In this document: piece by piece, positions 1 through 9,796 of the stretch | Layout: each line of letters starts with the position of its first letter | How positions within the stretch are numbered: position 1 is the stretch's first letter | Source of the DNA: Actinoplanes nipponensis | GTDB lineage: Bacteria > Actinomycetota > Actinomycetes > Mycobacteriales > Micromonosporaceae | Length of the DNA stretch: 64,000 nt | Assembly: GCF_016862275.1 (NCBI RefSeq) | Contig: NZ_BOMQ01000063.1 | Span: forward strand, 186,001-250,000 | Direction: 5' to 3' | Position numbers and translations under genes: made by a program | The notes under the pieces: generated by a model | The model's database searches: none | Told to the model about the DNA's origin: nothing | What the model saw: only the letters and a program-made list of their open reading frames with translations

Positions 1-2804
1 CCGCGGTGGTGGCTGCCCGGTCGGCCGCCGCGGCGTCCTCCTGGGCCTGGCGGTTGTACTCGGAGGTGCTCGCATCGGCCTTGATCGCGGCGGCCATGTC
101 GGTCGCCGCCTGGGCCGCGTACACCTTGGTCTGCTGCAGTGCGGCCAGCGCGCGGGACACGTCCGCGGCCGCTTGCGCCGCGGCCACCGCCGCGGCCTTG
201 GAGTCGGCCGCGGCCCGGTCGGCGGCCTGCTGCGCCGCGGTGGCCGCCCGCGCGGCCTCGGCGGCGCGGATCTGCGCCGTCGCCGCCTGCTGCTCGGCCA
301 GGGTCTTGGCGTTCTGGCCGATCAGCACCGCCATCCCGGCGGACGCGTCGATCTCGCGGTACGCCGTGCCGATCGCGATGGCCGTGTTCGCCGGGTTGAC
401 CACGGCGGCCGCCGCGTCCCGCGCGCCGACCGCCGCCACGGATGCCGCGTACGCCCAGCCGGCCGACTTGCCGGCGTCGACCTGGGCCTCCCGGGCCAGC
501 ACCTTGGCCGCGGCGGCATCCGCCGCGGCGGCCACGGAGGCGGCCTGGGCCTTGCGTACTTCGGCCTGCGCGGCACGGACCGCGCCGGCGGCCTGCGCCG
601 AGCCGGCGATCGCGTCGGCCGCCGCGGCGTGGGCGATGGCGGCCTGGGCGCTGGTGGTCACGGCGTCGGCCTGGGCGGCGTCGGAGGCCGCCCGGGCGCG
701 TCCGGCCGCCGCGGTGGCCTGGGTGGCCGCCGCGCGGGCGGCCGAGGCGGCCGCGGTGGCGCTGTCGGCCGCCGACCGGGCGCTCGTCGCGGCCGTCGTC
801 GCCTGATCGGCGTAGACCTGTGCCTCGTCGGCGGCCTTACGGGCCGCCTGGGCGTTGGCGGTGCCCTCGTCCGCGGACGCCTTCGCGTTCGCGGCCTGGG
901 CCTTGGCCACCGCGGCGTCCTTGAGGTGTTCCGCGGTGACCGCGTCGCGGCGGGCGTTCACCGCGTCGGCCTCGGACTTCTCGGCCGCCGCCCGCTTCTG
1001 CGCCGCGGTTGTGCCCGCCGTCTCGGCATTCGTCCGGGCGGTCGCCGCGACGCTGCGCTGCTGCTCCGCCCGGCGTTCCGCCTCGGCTGCCTTGGCGCGC
1101 TCCTGGTCCGCCCGGGCCCGAGCGGCAGCCGCGTTGCGCTGCTCCTGCTCGGCGATGCCCCGCTTGGCGTGAGCGTCAGCGGCGGCCGCCTTCGCGACCT
1201 TCTCCGCCGCCTCGGCCCGGGCGCGACCGGAGGCCGCCTTCTCCGCGCCGGCCTTGGCCACCGCGACCTGGGTCACCGCGGCGTCGGCGGCCGCCTTGGC
1301 CTGCTTCGCGGCCTCCTCCGAGGCCGCCCGGCGGAACTGCGCCTGCAGCGCGTTCTCCTCGGCGCAGGCCTGCGCGAACAGGGCGCTGCTGGTCGCCGTG
1401 GTGGCCAGCGACGTCTTCTTGGCCGTCGCGATGGCCTTGGCCGCGGCCTCCGTCGCGGCCACCGCGGCCTTGGTCACCTGGACGGACTGCAGCGCGTAGG
1501 CCAGCCCGCGACCGCGTGGGGTGTGGTTGGCCGCGGCGATCTGCGCGGCCTGCTCCTGCGCGGCGTCGGCCTTGCCGGACTGGGCCTTGACCGAGGTCAG
1601 CGCGTTGTTGGCGATGACGAGCTGCTGGTCGATCGCGGTCTGGGTGCCCTTGAGGGCGGTGGTGAAGGCGGCCGGGGGCGTCCAGGTCGAGCCCATGCTC
1701 TTCTGGTACGCCAGCATCCGGTCGGCGATCCAGGCCTGCCCGACCGACTCGGTGAGGGCGGTGGACGCGTCGAACATGTCCTTCCAGGCCTGGGCCTCGG
1801 CCGCCACGATGGCGTTGCGCGGTGCGGCCTGCGCGTCGAGCTCGGCCTGCCACTCCGCCTGGGCCACCGAGGTGACGTCGACCAGCGCCCGGTAGGGATC
1901 GGCGGGGTTGCGGTAGTCGCAGCCGGCCCAGCGGGCCTTCAGCGACTCGACCTCCTGCCGGAACTCCGCGGAGTCGGCCACCGGCGCGTCCTTGGCGAAC
2001 CCGCCGTACTGCAGGAACATGCGGGCGTCGTCGGCGGACATCCGCAGGGCGATCTCGGTCATGTCGACCGGCGACTCACCGTAGAGGGCGCCGAGGTCGA
2101 CCTGCCATTGCCGCAGCGCGACCAGATACCGGTCGCTGGTCTTCTGCTCGGTGACCAACGCCTTGACCTTGTCCGTGGCGGCGGTGTTGGCCCGCGGCAC
2201 GATGTCGGAATCGAGGGCGTCGTACGTGCGGTGGTCGCTGTTGCGGATGAATTGGCGCATCGCGGTGTCGAATTCCGGCACCCCGGACTGGTAGCTGAAC
2301 TTGTTGATGACGGCGAGCCAGCGCTGCTCCTGCGCGGTCTCGAAACCGGCCGGCGGCGGCGAGGCGTTCCAGTCCTGCTGGGCCGCGGCGCCCAGCGGCG
2401 TGTCCCGGGCGTCGGCGCCGGTCAACGCGTCCCGGCGCGCGGTGTCGGTGGTCTCCAGGGCGGTCTTGGCCAGGCTGCGGACCTGCGGCCCGCCCTGATG
2501 GAGCACGACGCCGATGCGGACAACGGTCGGCGCGTGACTGCTCGCCGTCGCGGGTGCTGGGCGTCCAGTCGTTGAAGTTGGTGTGGGTGTTGGTGTAGTC
2601 GGTGTTGAACAGGCCGGTCCAGACGCTCCACTGTGGCCAGGCACTCCACTGCACCGTCGGCAGGCCGGCGGCGGCCGCGGAATTCTGCAGCGGTGGCGTG
2701 ACGACCGCGGCGAGCCCGACCGCTATCGCGGCGGCGACGGTGACCGATCGACGAATGACCGCGCGAGTGCGCACAGCACTCCGCGGCCCTTTTCTGAGCC
2801 TCAT
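1..2804 (-). CDS. Secreted Ala-rich coiled-coil protein, 3'-truncated by the window edge and apparently frameshifted
   Basis: The ATG at 2804 opens a signal peptide (Arg-rich n-region, hydrophobic core about residues 20-40, Ala-rich cleavage region near residue 46), followed by a Trp-rich stretch. That frame loses sense near 2540 and the protein clearly resumes one base out of register (SHAPTVVRIGVVLHQGG, from 2539). It then runs open to base 1, so the C-terminus lies outside the window. The mature part has a roughly 250-residue helical region, then several hundred residues that are almost only Ala with Glu, Lys, Arg, Gln and Asp, an extended coiled coil. This resembles the long N-terminal region of actinomycete ALF-repeat and polymorphic-toxin-like secreted proteins, but no toxin domain is visible. 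It is either a disrupted gene or a one-base sequencing error. Function unknown; the family assignment is inference. Confidence 0.6.
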
Positions 2805-2854
2805 TCAGTTATCCCCCGTGTCATGCGCGAGAACGCGCACAGTTGTGTGCCGGG

Positions 2855-2900
2855 GAGTTTATGATCTATGCGAATGCATGTATATGTGACACATGTCACT
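2855..2900 (-). promoter_or_regulatory. AT-rich promoter region with a GTGACA-CA-TGTCAC dyad ahead of the coiled-coil protein gene
   Basis: This is the most AT-rich patch between nuoN and the secreted-protein gene. The perfect dyad GTGACA-CA-TGTCAC occupies 2886-2899. On the minus strand a TAGATC hexamer lies about 17 nt after TGTCAC, giving a weak promoter-like pair. The dyad could be a regulator site over the -35 region. No -10/-35 pair matches consensus well, so the assignment is tentative. Confidence 0.3.
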
Positions 2901-2975
2901 TGTCGGAAGGCGCTCGGGGGTCGGCGGAATCGACGTCACCGTGCATTCGAGAACGACCGATCCGGCAATGCGGAA

Positions 2976-3002
2976 GCCCCGGCCGGAAAGTCCGACCGGG
3001 GC
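2976..3002 (-). terminator. Hairpin terminator behind nuoN
   Basis: A GC stem (GCCCCGG with CCGGGGC, extended inward by CGGA/TCCG around an AAG loop) starts 18 nt after the nuoN stop. It lacks a strong U-tract, as is common in actinobacteria. Its position fits the end of the whole nuo transcript. Confidence 0.65.
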
Positions 3003-3020
3003 CACCAGGAAGCAGACGAG

Positions 3021-4553
3021 CTAGCGCACGAACTGCGCCGCGTCGTTGGTGAGGTCCAGCAGCGGCGCCGGGATCACGCCGAGCGCCAGCGTCACGATCA
3101 CGCCGATCACCAGCGCGGCCGAGGTCAGGAAGCCCGGGATGGACACCGTCGGGGTGCTCTCGCCCGGCTCGGACAGCCACATCATCACGATCACCCGCAG
3201 GTACGGGAACGCCAGCACCATGCTGGTGATCACGCCGACGATGACCAGCCAGGTCTGCCCGCCGTCGATGGCCGCCCCGAAGACCGCGAACTTGCTGGTG
3301 AAGCCGCTGGTCAGCGGGATGCCGGCGAAGGCCAGCATGATGAACGAGAAGACGCCGGCGTACAGCGGGCTCTTGCGGCCCAGGCCCGCCCAGCGGGACA
3401 GGTGGGTCGCCTCGCCCTCCGCGTCGCGGACCAGCGAGACGATGCCGAACGCGGCCAGCACCGAGAAGCCGTACGCCACCAGGTAGAACATCGTGCTGGA
3501 CAGGCCCTCCTTGTTGAGCGCCAGAACGCCCACCAGCAGATAGCCCGCATTGGCGATCGACGAGTACGCCAGCAGCCGCTTCATGTCCGTCTGGGTGACC
3601 GCCAGGACCGCGCCGATCAGCATGGTCAGGATCGCAATCACGCCGAGGACCGGCTGGAAGTCCCAGCGCACCCCGTCGAACGCCACGTAGAGGATGCGCA
3701 GCAGCGCCCCGAACGCGGCGACCTTGGTGCACGCCGCCATCAGCGCCGTGATCGGCGTGGGCGCGCCCTGGTACACGTCCGGCGTCCACACGTGGAACGG
3801 CGCCGCCGCGCCCTTGAACAGCAGGCCGATCGCCACCAGGGCGAGGCCGCCGAAGAGCAGCACCTCGTTGCGCTGCGGGTCGGCGACCGCCGCGTGGATC
3901 GACGCCAGGTCGACCGCGCCGGCGAAGCCGTAGATCAGCGCCACGCCGAACAGGAAGAACGCCGACGCGTACGAGCCGAGCAGGAAGTACTTGAGCGCCG
4001 CCTCCTGGCTGAGCAGGCGCCGGCGCCGGGCCAGCGCGCACAGCAGGTAGAGCGGCAGCGACAGGACCTCGAGCGCGACGAACATCGTCAGCAGGTCGTT
4101 CGCGGCCACGAAGAGCAGCATGCCGCCGATCGAGAAGATCGTCAGCGGGTAGACCTCGGTGGCGCCGGGCTGGCCGCCCGCCTGCTTCAGGTCCTTGTCC
4201 GACCCGACGGTGATCGCGGCCTGGGAGACGAACGCGCCGCCGGCCTCGACCGCGCGCTCGCCGATCAGCAGCATCGACACCACGCCCAGCAGCAGGATGC
4301 TGCCCCACAGGAACACCGTGGGGCCGTCGATGGCCACCGCGCCGCCGATGGTGACGACCCGGGTGTTGCGGGTCAGGATGACCGCGGCCAGCGCCGCCAC
4401 CAGCGAGGCCAGCGCGAGGGTCAGCTGCACCCCGTGCCGCCGGCCGCGCGGCAGGACCGCCTCGAGCAGCACGCCGAGGCAGGCCGCTCCGAACAGGATC
4501 AACATCGGCGACAGCGCGCCATAGTTGATCTCCGGCAGTTTGAGGTCTCCCAT
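3021..4553 (-). CDS. nuoN: NADH-quinone oxidoreductase subunit N
   Basis: 510-residue polytopic membrane protein, one of the three antiporter-like proton-pumping subunits of respiratory complex I. It has about 14 hydrophobic helices and the family core around KGAAAPFH and TDMKRLLAYSSI, with conserved Lys residues of the proton channel inside helices. The ATG at 4553 (MGDLKLPEINYG) lies 2 nt after the nuoM stop, so translation is probably coupled. It is the last gene of a complete nuoA-N operon, and a hairpin follows it. Length is normal for NuoN. Confidence 0.96.
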   Translation of the reverse strand: MGDLKLPEINYGALSPMLILFGAACLGVLLEAVLPRGRRHGVQLTLALASLVAALAAVILTRNTRVVTIGGAVAIDGPTVFLWGSILLLGVVSMLLIGERAVEAGGAFVSQAAITVGSDKDLKQAGGQPGATEVYPLTIFSIGGMLLFVAANDLLTMFVALEVLSLPLYLLCALARRRRLLSQEAALKYFLLGSYASAFFLFGVALIYGFAGAVDLASIHAAVADPQRNEVLLFGGLALVAIGLLFKGAAAPFHVWTPDVYQGAPTPITALMAACTKVAAFGALLRILYVAFDGVRWDFQPVLGVIAILTMLIGAVLAVTQTDMKRLLAYSSIANAGYLLVGVLALNKEGLSSTMFYLVAYGFSVLAAFGIVSLVRDAEGEATHLSRWAGLGRKSPLYAGVFSFIMLAFAGIPLTSGFTSKFAVFGAAIDGGQTWLVIVGVITSMVLAFPYLRVIVMMWLSEPGESTPTVSIPGFLTSAALVIGVIVTLALGVIPAPLLDLTNDAAQFVR

Positions 4554-4555
4554 GG

Positions 4556-6094
4556 CTACGGCGCCACCTTTCCGTTTGCGACCGCCGTCGGCGCCGGGTC
4601 GGTCGTGCCCACGTCCTGCATGGTGGCCTCGACCGCCGGGTTGATCACGTCGGTGACCGGCTTCGGGTAGAAGCCGAGAATCAGCAGCAGGAGCACCAGC
4701 GGCGCGACCACGATCTTCTCGCGCAGGCTGATGTCCTTGTGCATCGCCGGTACCTCGGTGAGCGCCGGGTTCAGCGTGCCCTGCGTGGTGCGCTGGAACA
4801 TCCACAGCACGTAGGCGGCGGCCAGGATGATGCCCACGGTGGCGATGACCGCGTACACCTTGTGCACCGTGAACGTGCCGATCAGCACCAGGAACTCGCT
4901 GACGAACGGCGCGGTGCCGGGCAGCGCCAGCGAGGCCAGGCCGGCGAAGAACAGCACGCCGGCCAGCACCGGGACCAGCTTGCCGGCCCCGCCGAAGTCG
5001 CTGACCAGCGCCGAGCCGCGCCGCGCGACGAACATGCCGACGACCAGGAACAGCAGGCCGGTGGCCAGGCCGTGGTTGACCATGTAGAGCACCGAGCCGG
5101 TGCCGGCCTGGGTGGTGAAGGCGAAGATGCCGATGCCGATGAACCCGAAGTGGGCGATCGACGTGTACGACACCAGCCGCTTCAGGTCGTTCTGGCCGAC
5201 CGCCAGCAGCGCGGCGTAGATGATCCCGATGACCCCGAGGATCAGCGCCGCCGGGGCGAACCAGCGCGACGCCTCCGGGAACAGCGGGAGGCAGTAGCGC
5301 AGGATGCCGAACGTGCCGACCTTGTCCAGCACACCGACCAGCAGGGCGGCGGCCGGCGCCGGGGCGGCCACACCGGCGTCGGGCAGCCAGGTGTGGAACG
5401 GGAAGAACGGCGCCTTGACCGCGAACGCGATGAAGAACCCGAGGAACAGCCAGCGGGCCGTGTTGGTGTCGAACGCCGCGGAGACGTCGCTGAGCTTCTG
5501 CCAGTCGAACGTGTGCCCGCCCACGACCCAGAGCCCGATCACCGCGGCCAGCATGAACAGGCCGCCGACCAGCGAGTACAGGAAGAACTTGACCGCCGCG
5601 TACTGCCGCCGGGCGCCGCCGTAGGAGCCGATGATGAAGTACATCGGCACCAGCATGACCTCGAAGAACACGTAGAACAGGAACACGTCGGCGGCCGCGA
5701 AGACGCCGATCATCGTGCACTCGAGGGCGAGCAGCAGGGCGAAGTACGTCGGCACGGACCGCTGGGTCTCGTCGACGTCGTTCCACGAGGCCAGGATCAC
5801 CGCCGGCACCAGGATCGCGATCAGCAGCAGCATCACCAGGGCGATGCCGTCCGCGGCGAACGTGAACCGGGCGTCCCAGGTGGGGATCCACTGGTAGGAC
5901 TCGCGGAACTGGAAGCGGTCGCCGCCGGCCTCGAAGACGATCCACATGACGACGCTCAGCGCGAGCACCGCCAGCGACCAGCCCAGGGCGATCGTCTTGG
6001 CGAGTTGCGCCCTGGTCTTCGGGATGAAGGCCACCACCGCCGCCCCCACCAGGGGGAACAGCGTCAGGATGGACAGGAACGGAAAGTCGGTCAC
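4556..6094 (-). CDS. nuoM: NADH-quinone oxidoreductase subunit M
   Basis: About 512 residues and polytopic; the second antiporter-like subunit of complex I. Typical signatures are the FFEVMLVPMYF helix, KAPFFPFHTWLPDA and NDLKRLVSYTSIAH. The GTG at 6094 gives the 4-nt GTGA overlap with the nuoL stop that recurs throughout this operon. An ATG three codons upstream (6103) would add MVG but has no clear ribosome site, so I prefer the GTG. It works with NuoL and NuoN in proton translocation across the cytoplasmic membrane. Confidence 0.95.
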   Translation of the reverse strand: MTDFPFLSILTLFPLVGAAVVAFIPKTRAQLAKTIALGWSLAVLALSVVMWIVFEAGGDRFQFRESYQWIPTWDARFTFAADGIALVMLLLIAILVPAVILASWNDVDETQRSVPTYFALLLALECTMIGVFAAADVFLFYVFFEVMLVPMYFIIGSYGGARRQYAAVKFFLYSLVGGLFMLAAVIGLWVVGGHTFDWQKLSDVSAAFDTNTARWLFLGFFIAFAVKAPFFPFHTWLPDAGVAAPAPAAALLVGVLDKVGTFGILRYCLPLFPEASRWFAPAALILGVIGIIYAALLAVGQNDLKRLVSYTSIAHFGFIGIGIFAFTTQAGTGSVLYMVNHGLATGLLFLVVGMFVARRGSALVSDFGGAGKLVPVLAGVLFFAGLASLALPGTAPFVSEFLVLIGTFTVHKVYAVIATVGIILAAAYVLWMFQRTTQGTLNPALTEVPAMHKDISLREKIVVAPLVLLLLILGFYPKPVTDVINPAVEATMQDVGTTDPAPTAVANGKVAP

Positions 6095-8016
6095 GCCAAC
6101 CATCCCAACTGGATCGCGAGGAAGGCACCGACGACCAGGACTACGCCGGTGAGCATGGACAACGCGTACGAGCGGACGAAACCGGTCTGCAGTCGGCGCA
6201 GGCGACCCGAGCTGCCGCCGACGGCGGCCGCGAGGCCGTTCACCGCGCCGTCGATGCCCTTGTTGTCGAGGAAGACCAGCGCGCGGGTGAGGTAGATGCC
6301 GGGCCGCTCGAACACCGCCTCGTTGAAGGCATCGGTGTAGAGGTTGCGGCGGGCCGCGGTGACGAGCACCCCGGCCGGCTCCGGCTCCTCGGCGGTGCCG
6401 TTGCGGAACAGCGCCCAGGCCAGCCCCGCACCCAGCAGGGTGACGAGGATGCTCAGGGTGGTCAGCAGCCAGTGCGCGAGGACCGGCTCGGCCTCGGCCT
6501 GCTCCTGACCGAACACCGGCTCCAGCCAGTCCGGCACGGAGGTCGACATCAGGAAGCCGGCGCCGATCGAGCCCACGGCCAGCAGCATCAGCGGCACGGT
6601 CATGATGTACGGCGACTCGTGCGGCTCGTGGATGTCCTCGGTCCACCGCTTCGGACCGTGGAACGTCAGCACGAACAGCCGGGTCATGTAGAAGGCGGTC
6701 AGGCCGGCGCCGAGCAGGGCCGCCGAGCCGTACAGCCAGGCCGTCCAGCCCTCGCGCTCGAAGGCCGCCACGATGATCGGCTCCTTGGAGAAGAAGCCGG
6801 ACAGCGGCGGGATGCCGATGATCGCGAGCCAGCCCATCATGAAGGTGAGCCAGGTCCACTTCATGTACTTGCTGAGCCCGCCGAACCGGCGGATGTCCAC
6901 CTGGTCGTGCATGCCGTGCATGACGGAGCCGGCGCCCAGGAACATGTTGGCCTTGAAGAAGCCGTGCGCGAGCAGGTGGATGATCGCCAGCGCGTACGCG
7001 CCGCCGCCGAGCCCGACGCCGAGGAACATGTAGCCGATCTGGCTGACCGTGGACCAGGCCAGCACGCGCTTGATGTCGTCCTTGGCCGCGCCGATGACGC
7101 AGCCCAGCAGCAGGGTGAGCGCGCCGACGCTGACCACCACGGTCTGCAGCGTGTGGTTGGCCGTGAAGATCGCGTTGGAGCGGGCGATCAGGTAGACGCC
7201 GGCGGTGACCATCGTCGCCGCGTGGATCAGGGCCGAGACCGGGGTCGGGCCCTCCATCGCGTCGGGCAACCAGGCCTGCAGCGGGAACTGACCGGACTTA
7301 CCGGCCGCGCCGAGCAGCAGCAGGATGCCCATGACCAGCACCGTGCCGCCGGACAGCGCGCTGACCCCGGTGAAGACCTCGTCGTACTGGGTGGTGCCCA
7401 GCGTGGCGAACATCAGGAAGATGCCGATGGCCAGGCCGGCGTCGCCGACCCGGTTCATCAGGAACGCCTTCTTGCCCGCGGTGGCCGCGGACGGGCGGGT
7501 GTACCAGAAGGAGATCAGCAGGTACGACGCCAGGCCGACGCCCTCCCAGCCGAAGTAGAGCATCACGTAGTTGTTGCCCAGGACCAGCAGCAGCATCGCG
7601 GCGACGAAGAGGTTGAAGTAGGCGAAGAACTTCCGCCGCCCCTCGTCGTGCTCCATGTAGTCCACCGCGTACAGGTGGATCAGCGATCCGACCCCGGTGA
7701 TCAGCAGGACGAAGACGCCGGACAGCGGGTCGAAGAGCAACCCGAAGTCGACGTGCAGCCCACCGACGGCGATGAAGTCCCACAGGCTCTGCTCCGCCGA
7801 GCGCCGCTCCGCGTCCAGGCCGCCCAGCTGGAAGAACATGAGCAGGCCGAGCACGAAGGTCGAGGCCACCGCCAGGACGCCGAGCCAGTGCCCCCACTTG
7901 TCGGCCTTGCGGCCCAGCAGGAGCAGGACCGCGGCGCTGGCCAGCGGAATGGCCACCAGCAGCCAGATTCCGCTCAGCAGCCCCGTCGCGTGGGCATACT
8001 CCACTGTCTGTTCCAC
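6091..8016 (-). CDS. nuoL: NADH-quinone oxidoreductase subunit L
   Basis: 641-residue distal antiporter-like subunit of complex I with about 16 transmembrane helices. It has the N-terminal oxidoreductase and proton-conducting modules (HLYAVDYMEHD, GKSGQFPLQAWLPDAMEGPT, DDIKRVLAWSTVSQIGYM). The C-terminal extension carries the long lateral helix that braces the pump modules. The start is the GTG at 8016, 12 nt after nuoK. Length and motif order are normal. Confidence 0.96.
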   Translation of the reverse strand: MEQTVEYAHATGLLSGIWLLVAIPLASAAVLLLLGRKADKWGHWLGVLAVASTFVLGLLMFFQLGGLDAERRSAEQSLWDFIAVGGLHVDFGLLFDPLSGVFVLLITGVGSLIHLYAVDYMEHDEGRRKFFAYFNLFVAAMLLLVLGNNYVMLYFGWEGVGLASYLLISFWYTRPSAATAGKKAFLMNRVGDAGLAIGIFLMFATLGTTQYDEVFTGVSALSGGTVLVMGILLLLGAAGKSGQFPLQAWLPDAMEGPTPVSALIHAATMVTAGVYLIARSNAIFTANHTLQTVVVSVGALTLLLGCVIGAAKDDIKRVLAWSTVSQIGYMFLGVGLGGGAYALAIIHLLAHGFFKANMFLGAGSVMHGMHDQVDIRRFGGLSKYMKWTWLTFMMGWLAIIGIPPLSGFFSKEPIIVAAFEREGWTAWLYGSAALLGAGLTAFYMTRLFVLTFHGPKRWTEDIHEPHESPYIMTVPLMLLAVGSIGAGFLMSTSVPDWLEPVFGQEQAEAEPVLAHWLLTTLSILVTLLGAGLAWALFRNGTAEEPEPAGVLVTAARRNLYTDAFNEAVFERPGIYLTRALVFLDNKGIDGAVNGLAAAVGGSSGRLRRLQTGFVRSYALSMLTGVVLVVGAFLAIQLGWLA

Positions 8017-8028
8017 GTGAAGGCCCCT

Positions 8029-8328
8029 TTAGTACTTGAGGAGGTTGGCGTCGTCGACGCTGGCCGAGCGCCGCGTTCGGAAGATCGACATGATGATGGC
8101 CAGCCCGATGACGACCTCGGCCGCCGCTACCACCATCACGAAGAACGAGATGATCTGGCCGTCGAGCGTGCCGTTGATCCGGCTGAAGGTCACCAGCGCG
8201 AGGTTCGCGGCGTTCAGCATCAGCTCGATGCACATGAACAGCACGATCGCGTTGCGGCGGACCAGCACACCGGCGGCGCCGATGGTGAAGAGGATCGCCG
8301 CCAGCACGAGATAGTAATCAGGTGTCAC
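8029..8328 (-). CDS. nuoK: NADH-quinone oxidoreductase subunit K
   Basis: 99-residue protein with three transmembrane helices, the MrpC-like subunit of complex I. The conserved Glu residues in membrane segments needed for proton transfer are visible (FMCIELMLNAANLA and AAAEVVIGLAI). GTG start at 8328, 37 nt after the nuoJ stop, with nuoL following 12 nt downstream. Size is standard for the family. Confidence 0.95.
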   Translation of the reverse strand: MTPDYYLVLAAILFTIGAAGVLVRRNAIVLFMCIELMLNAANLALVTFSRINGTLDGQIISFFVMVVAAAEVVIGLAIIMSIFRTRRSASVDDANLLKY

Positions 8329-8365
8329 TTCGCTGAACCGCCCTTTGATCGTTTCGGCTGCGCCG

Positions 8366-9139
8366 TCACTTCTCGGTCCCCTTCGGTGCGAGCTCCTGCT
8401 CGGTCAGCTCGCGCACGGGCAGGATCGCCGAGATGCTGCGCTCGGACCCGTTGCCGTCCGGCAGGCGGGCCGGCGCGGCGACCGACATGGTGTTCGCGTA
8501 GACACCCGGGCCGGCCTTCGCCCCCGGGTACGAGCCCGGCCGGAAACGCGCCTTCATGCGCGTCACCTGGTCGGCGATGTCCGCCTTGGCCCGCTCGACG
8601 TGGGCCATCACCATGGCGCCGACGGCCGCCGTGATCAGCAGCGCGGAGGTGACCTCGAAGGCGAAGACGTACTTGGTGAACAGCAGGCGGGCGATGCCCT
8701 GGACGTTGCCGCCCGCGGCGCTGTTCGCCTCGGCCAGCCCGACGACCTCGGCCCCGCCCAGCGAGCGGGCCAGGCCCGTCGCGACGAGCACGCCGAACGC
8801 GACGCCGAGCAGGATGGCCGCGATCCGCTGCCCGCGCAGGGTCTCGATCAGCGAGTCGGACGCATCCCGGCCGACCAGCATCAGCACGAACAGGAACAGC
8901 ATCATGATGGCGCCGGTGTAGACGATGATCTGCACCGCGCCCAGGAACGGCGCCTGGTTGATGACGTAGATGAAGCCCAGGCACAGCATCGTGACGACCA
9001 GCCACAGGGCCGAGTGCACCGCGTTGCGCGCGATGACCATGCCCAGGCCGCCGATGACGGCGAGCGTGCCCAGGATCCAGAAGCCCCACTCCTCGCCGGT
9101 GGAGACCTGGCCGGCCGCCTCGGCCGCGAACGCGATCAT
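8366..9139 (-). CDS. nuoJ: NADH-quinone oxidoreductase subunit J
   Basis: 257-residue membrane subunit of complex I with five N-terminal helices (including AVQIIVYTGAIMMLFLFVLML, which holds the conserved Tyr and pi-bulge region). A hydrophilic C-terminal tail of about 80 residues is longer than in E. coli NuoJ but common in actinobacteria. The ATG at 9139 overlaps the nuoI stop by 4 nt (ATGA). NuoJ sits beside NuoA, K and H near the quinone site and helps link quinone chemistry to the pumps. Confidence 0.94.
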   Translation of the reverse strand: MIAFAAEAAGQVSTGEEWGFWILGTLAVIGGLGMVIARNAVHSALWLVVTMLCLGFIYVINQAPFLGAVQIIVYTGAIMMLFLFVLMLVGRDASDSLIETLRGQRIAAILLGVAFGVLVATGLARSLGGAEVVGLAEANSAAGGNVQGIARLLFTKYVFAFEVTSALLITAAVGAMVMAHVERAKADIADQVTRMKARFRPGSYPGAKAGPGVYANTMSVAAPARLPDGNGSERSISAILPVRELTEQELAPKGTEK

Positions 9140-9795
9140 CGTGCCGCCTCCTTCGCGACCTCGCCGGTGGCGCCGGCCCGGCGGACCGTGCCCGCCGTCT
9201 CCGGCCGGCTCGCCGGGTCGACGGCCGTCGCCGCGTCCTCGGTGCCCGCGTCCGACCAGGGCGCGCGCTCGGCGCCGGCCGAGGTGCCCGGGTTGGTCAG
9301 GGCGCCGAGGTAGTAGTCCTTGTCGGTGTCGCCCAGCCGCATCGGGTGCGGCGGCTGCTCCATGCCGGGCAGCAGCGGGGCCAGGAGCTCCTTCTTGGTG
9401 AAGATGAGGTCCTGGCGGCTGTCGCGGGCCAGCTCGTACTCGTTGCTCATGGTCAGCGAACGGGTCGGGCAGGCCTCGATGCACAGTCCGCAGAAGATGC
9501 ACCGGGCATAGTTGATCTGGTAGATGCTGGCGTACCGCTCACCGGGCGAGAAGCGCTGCTCGTCGGTGTTGTCGCCACCCTCGACGTAGATCGCGTCCGC
9601 CGGGCAGGCCCAGGCGCACAGCTCGCAGCCGATGCACTTCTCCAGGCCGTCCGGGTGCCGGTTGAGGATGTGCCGCCCGTGGTAGCGCGGCGCCGGCGTC
9701 GGCGGGGTGAACGGGTAGTCGGTGGTGATGACCTTGCGGAACATGTGCGCGAAGGTCACCCCGAAGCCCTTGAACGAGCCGGTGAACGTTCCCAC
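9136..9795 (-). CDS. nuoI: NADH-quinone oxidoreductase subunit I
   Basis: 219-residue peripheral subunit with two 4Fe-4S ferredoxin motifs, CIGCELCAWACP and CIFCGLCIEACP, forming clusters N6a and N6b that pass electrons toward NuoB and the quinone. The GTG start at 9795 has a strong AGGAGG 6 nt upstream, lying within the end of nuoH. The last 50 or so residues are a low-complexity tail rich in Ala, Thr and Glu that is not part of the conserved fold. Confidence 0.96.
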   Translation of the reverse strand: MGTFTGSFKGFGVTFAHMFRKVITTDYPFTPPTPAPRYHGRHILNRHPDGLEKCIGCELCAWACPADAIYVEGGDNTDEQRFSPGERYASIYQINYARCIFCGLCIEACPTRSLTMSNEYELARDSRQDLIFTKKELLAPLLPGMEQPPHPMRLGDTDKDYYLGALTNPGTSAGAERAPWSDAGTEDAATAVDPASRPETAGTVRRAGATGEVAKEAAR

Positions 9796-9796
9796 G

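Noticed and set aside
173..2575. Long open frame on the + strand opposite the coiled-coil protein
   Set aside because: Arg/Gly-rich translation with no domain; it is the antisense shadow of a GC-rich Ala repeat gene.
2868..8634. Several long + strand frames across the nuo genes
   Set aside because: His/Arg/Gln/Gly-rich nonsense translations, complementary to well-supported membrane subunits on the minus strand.
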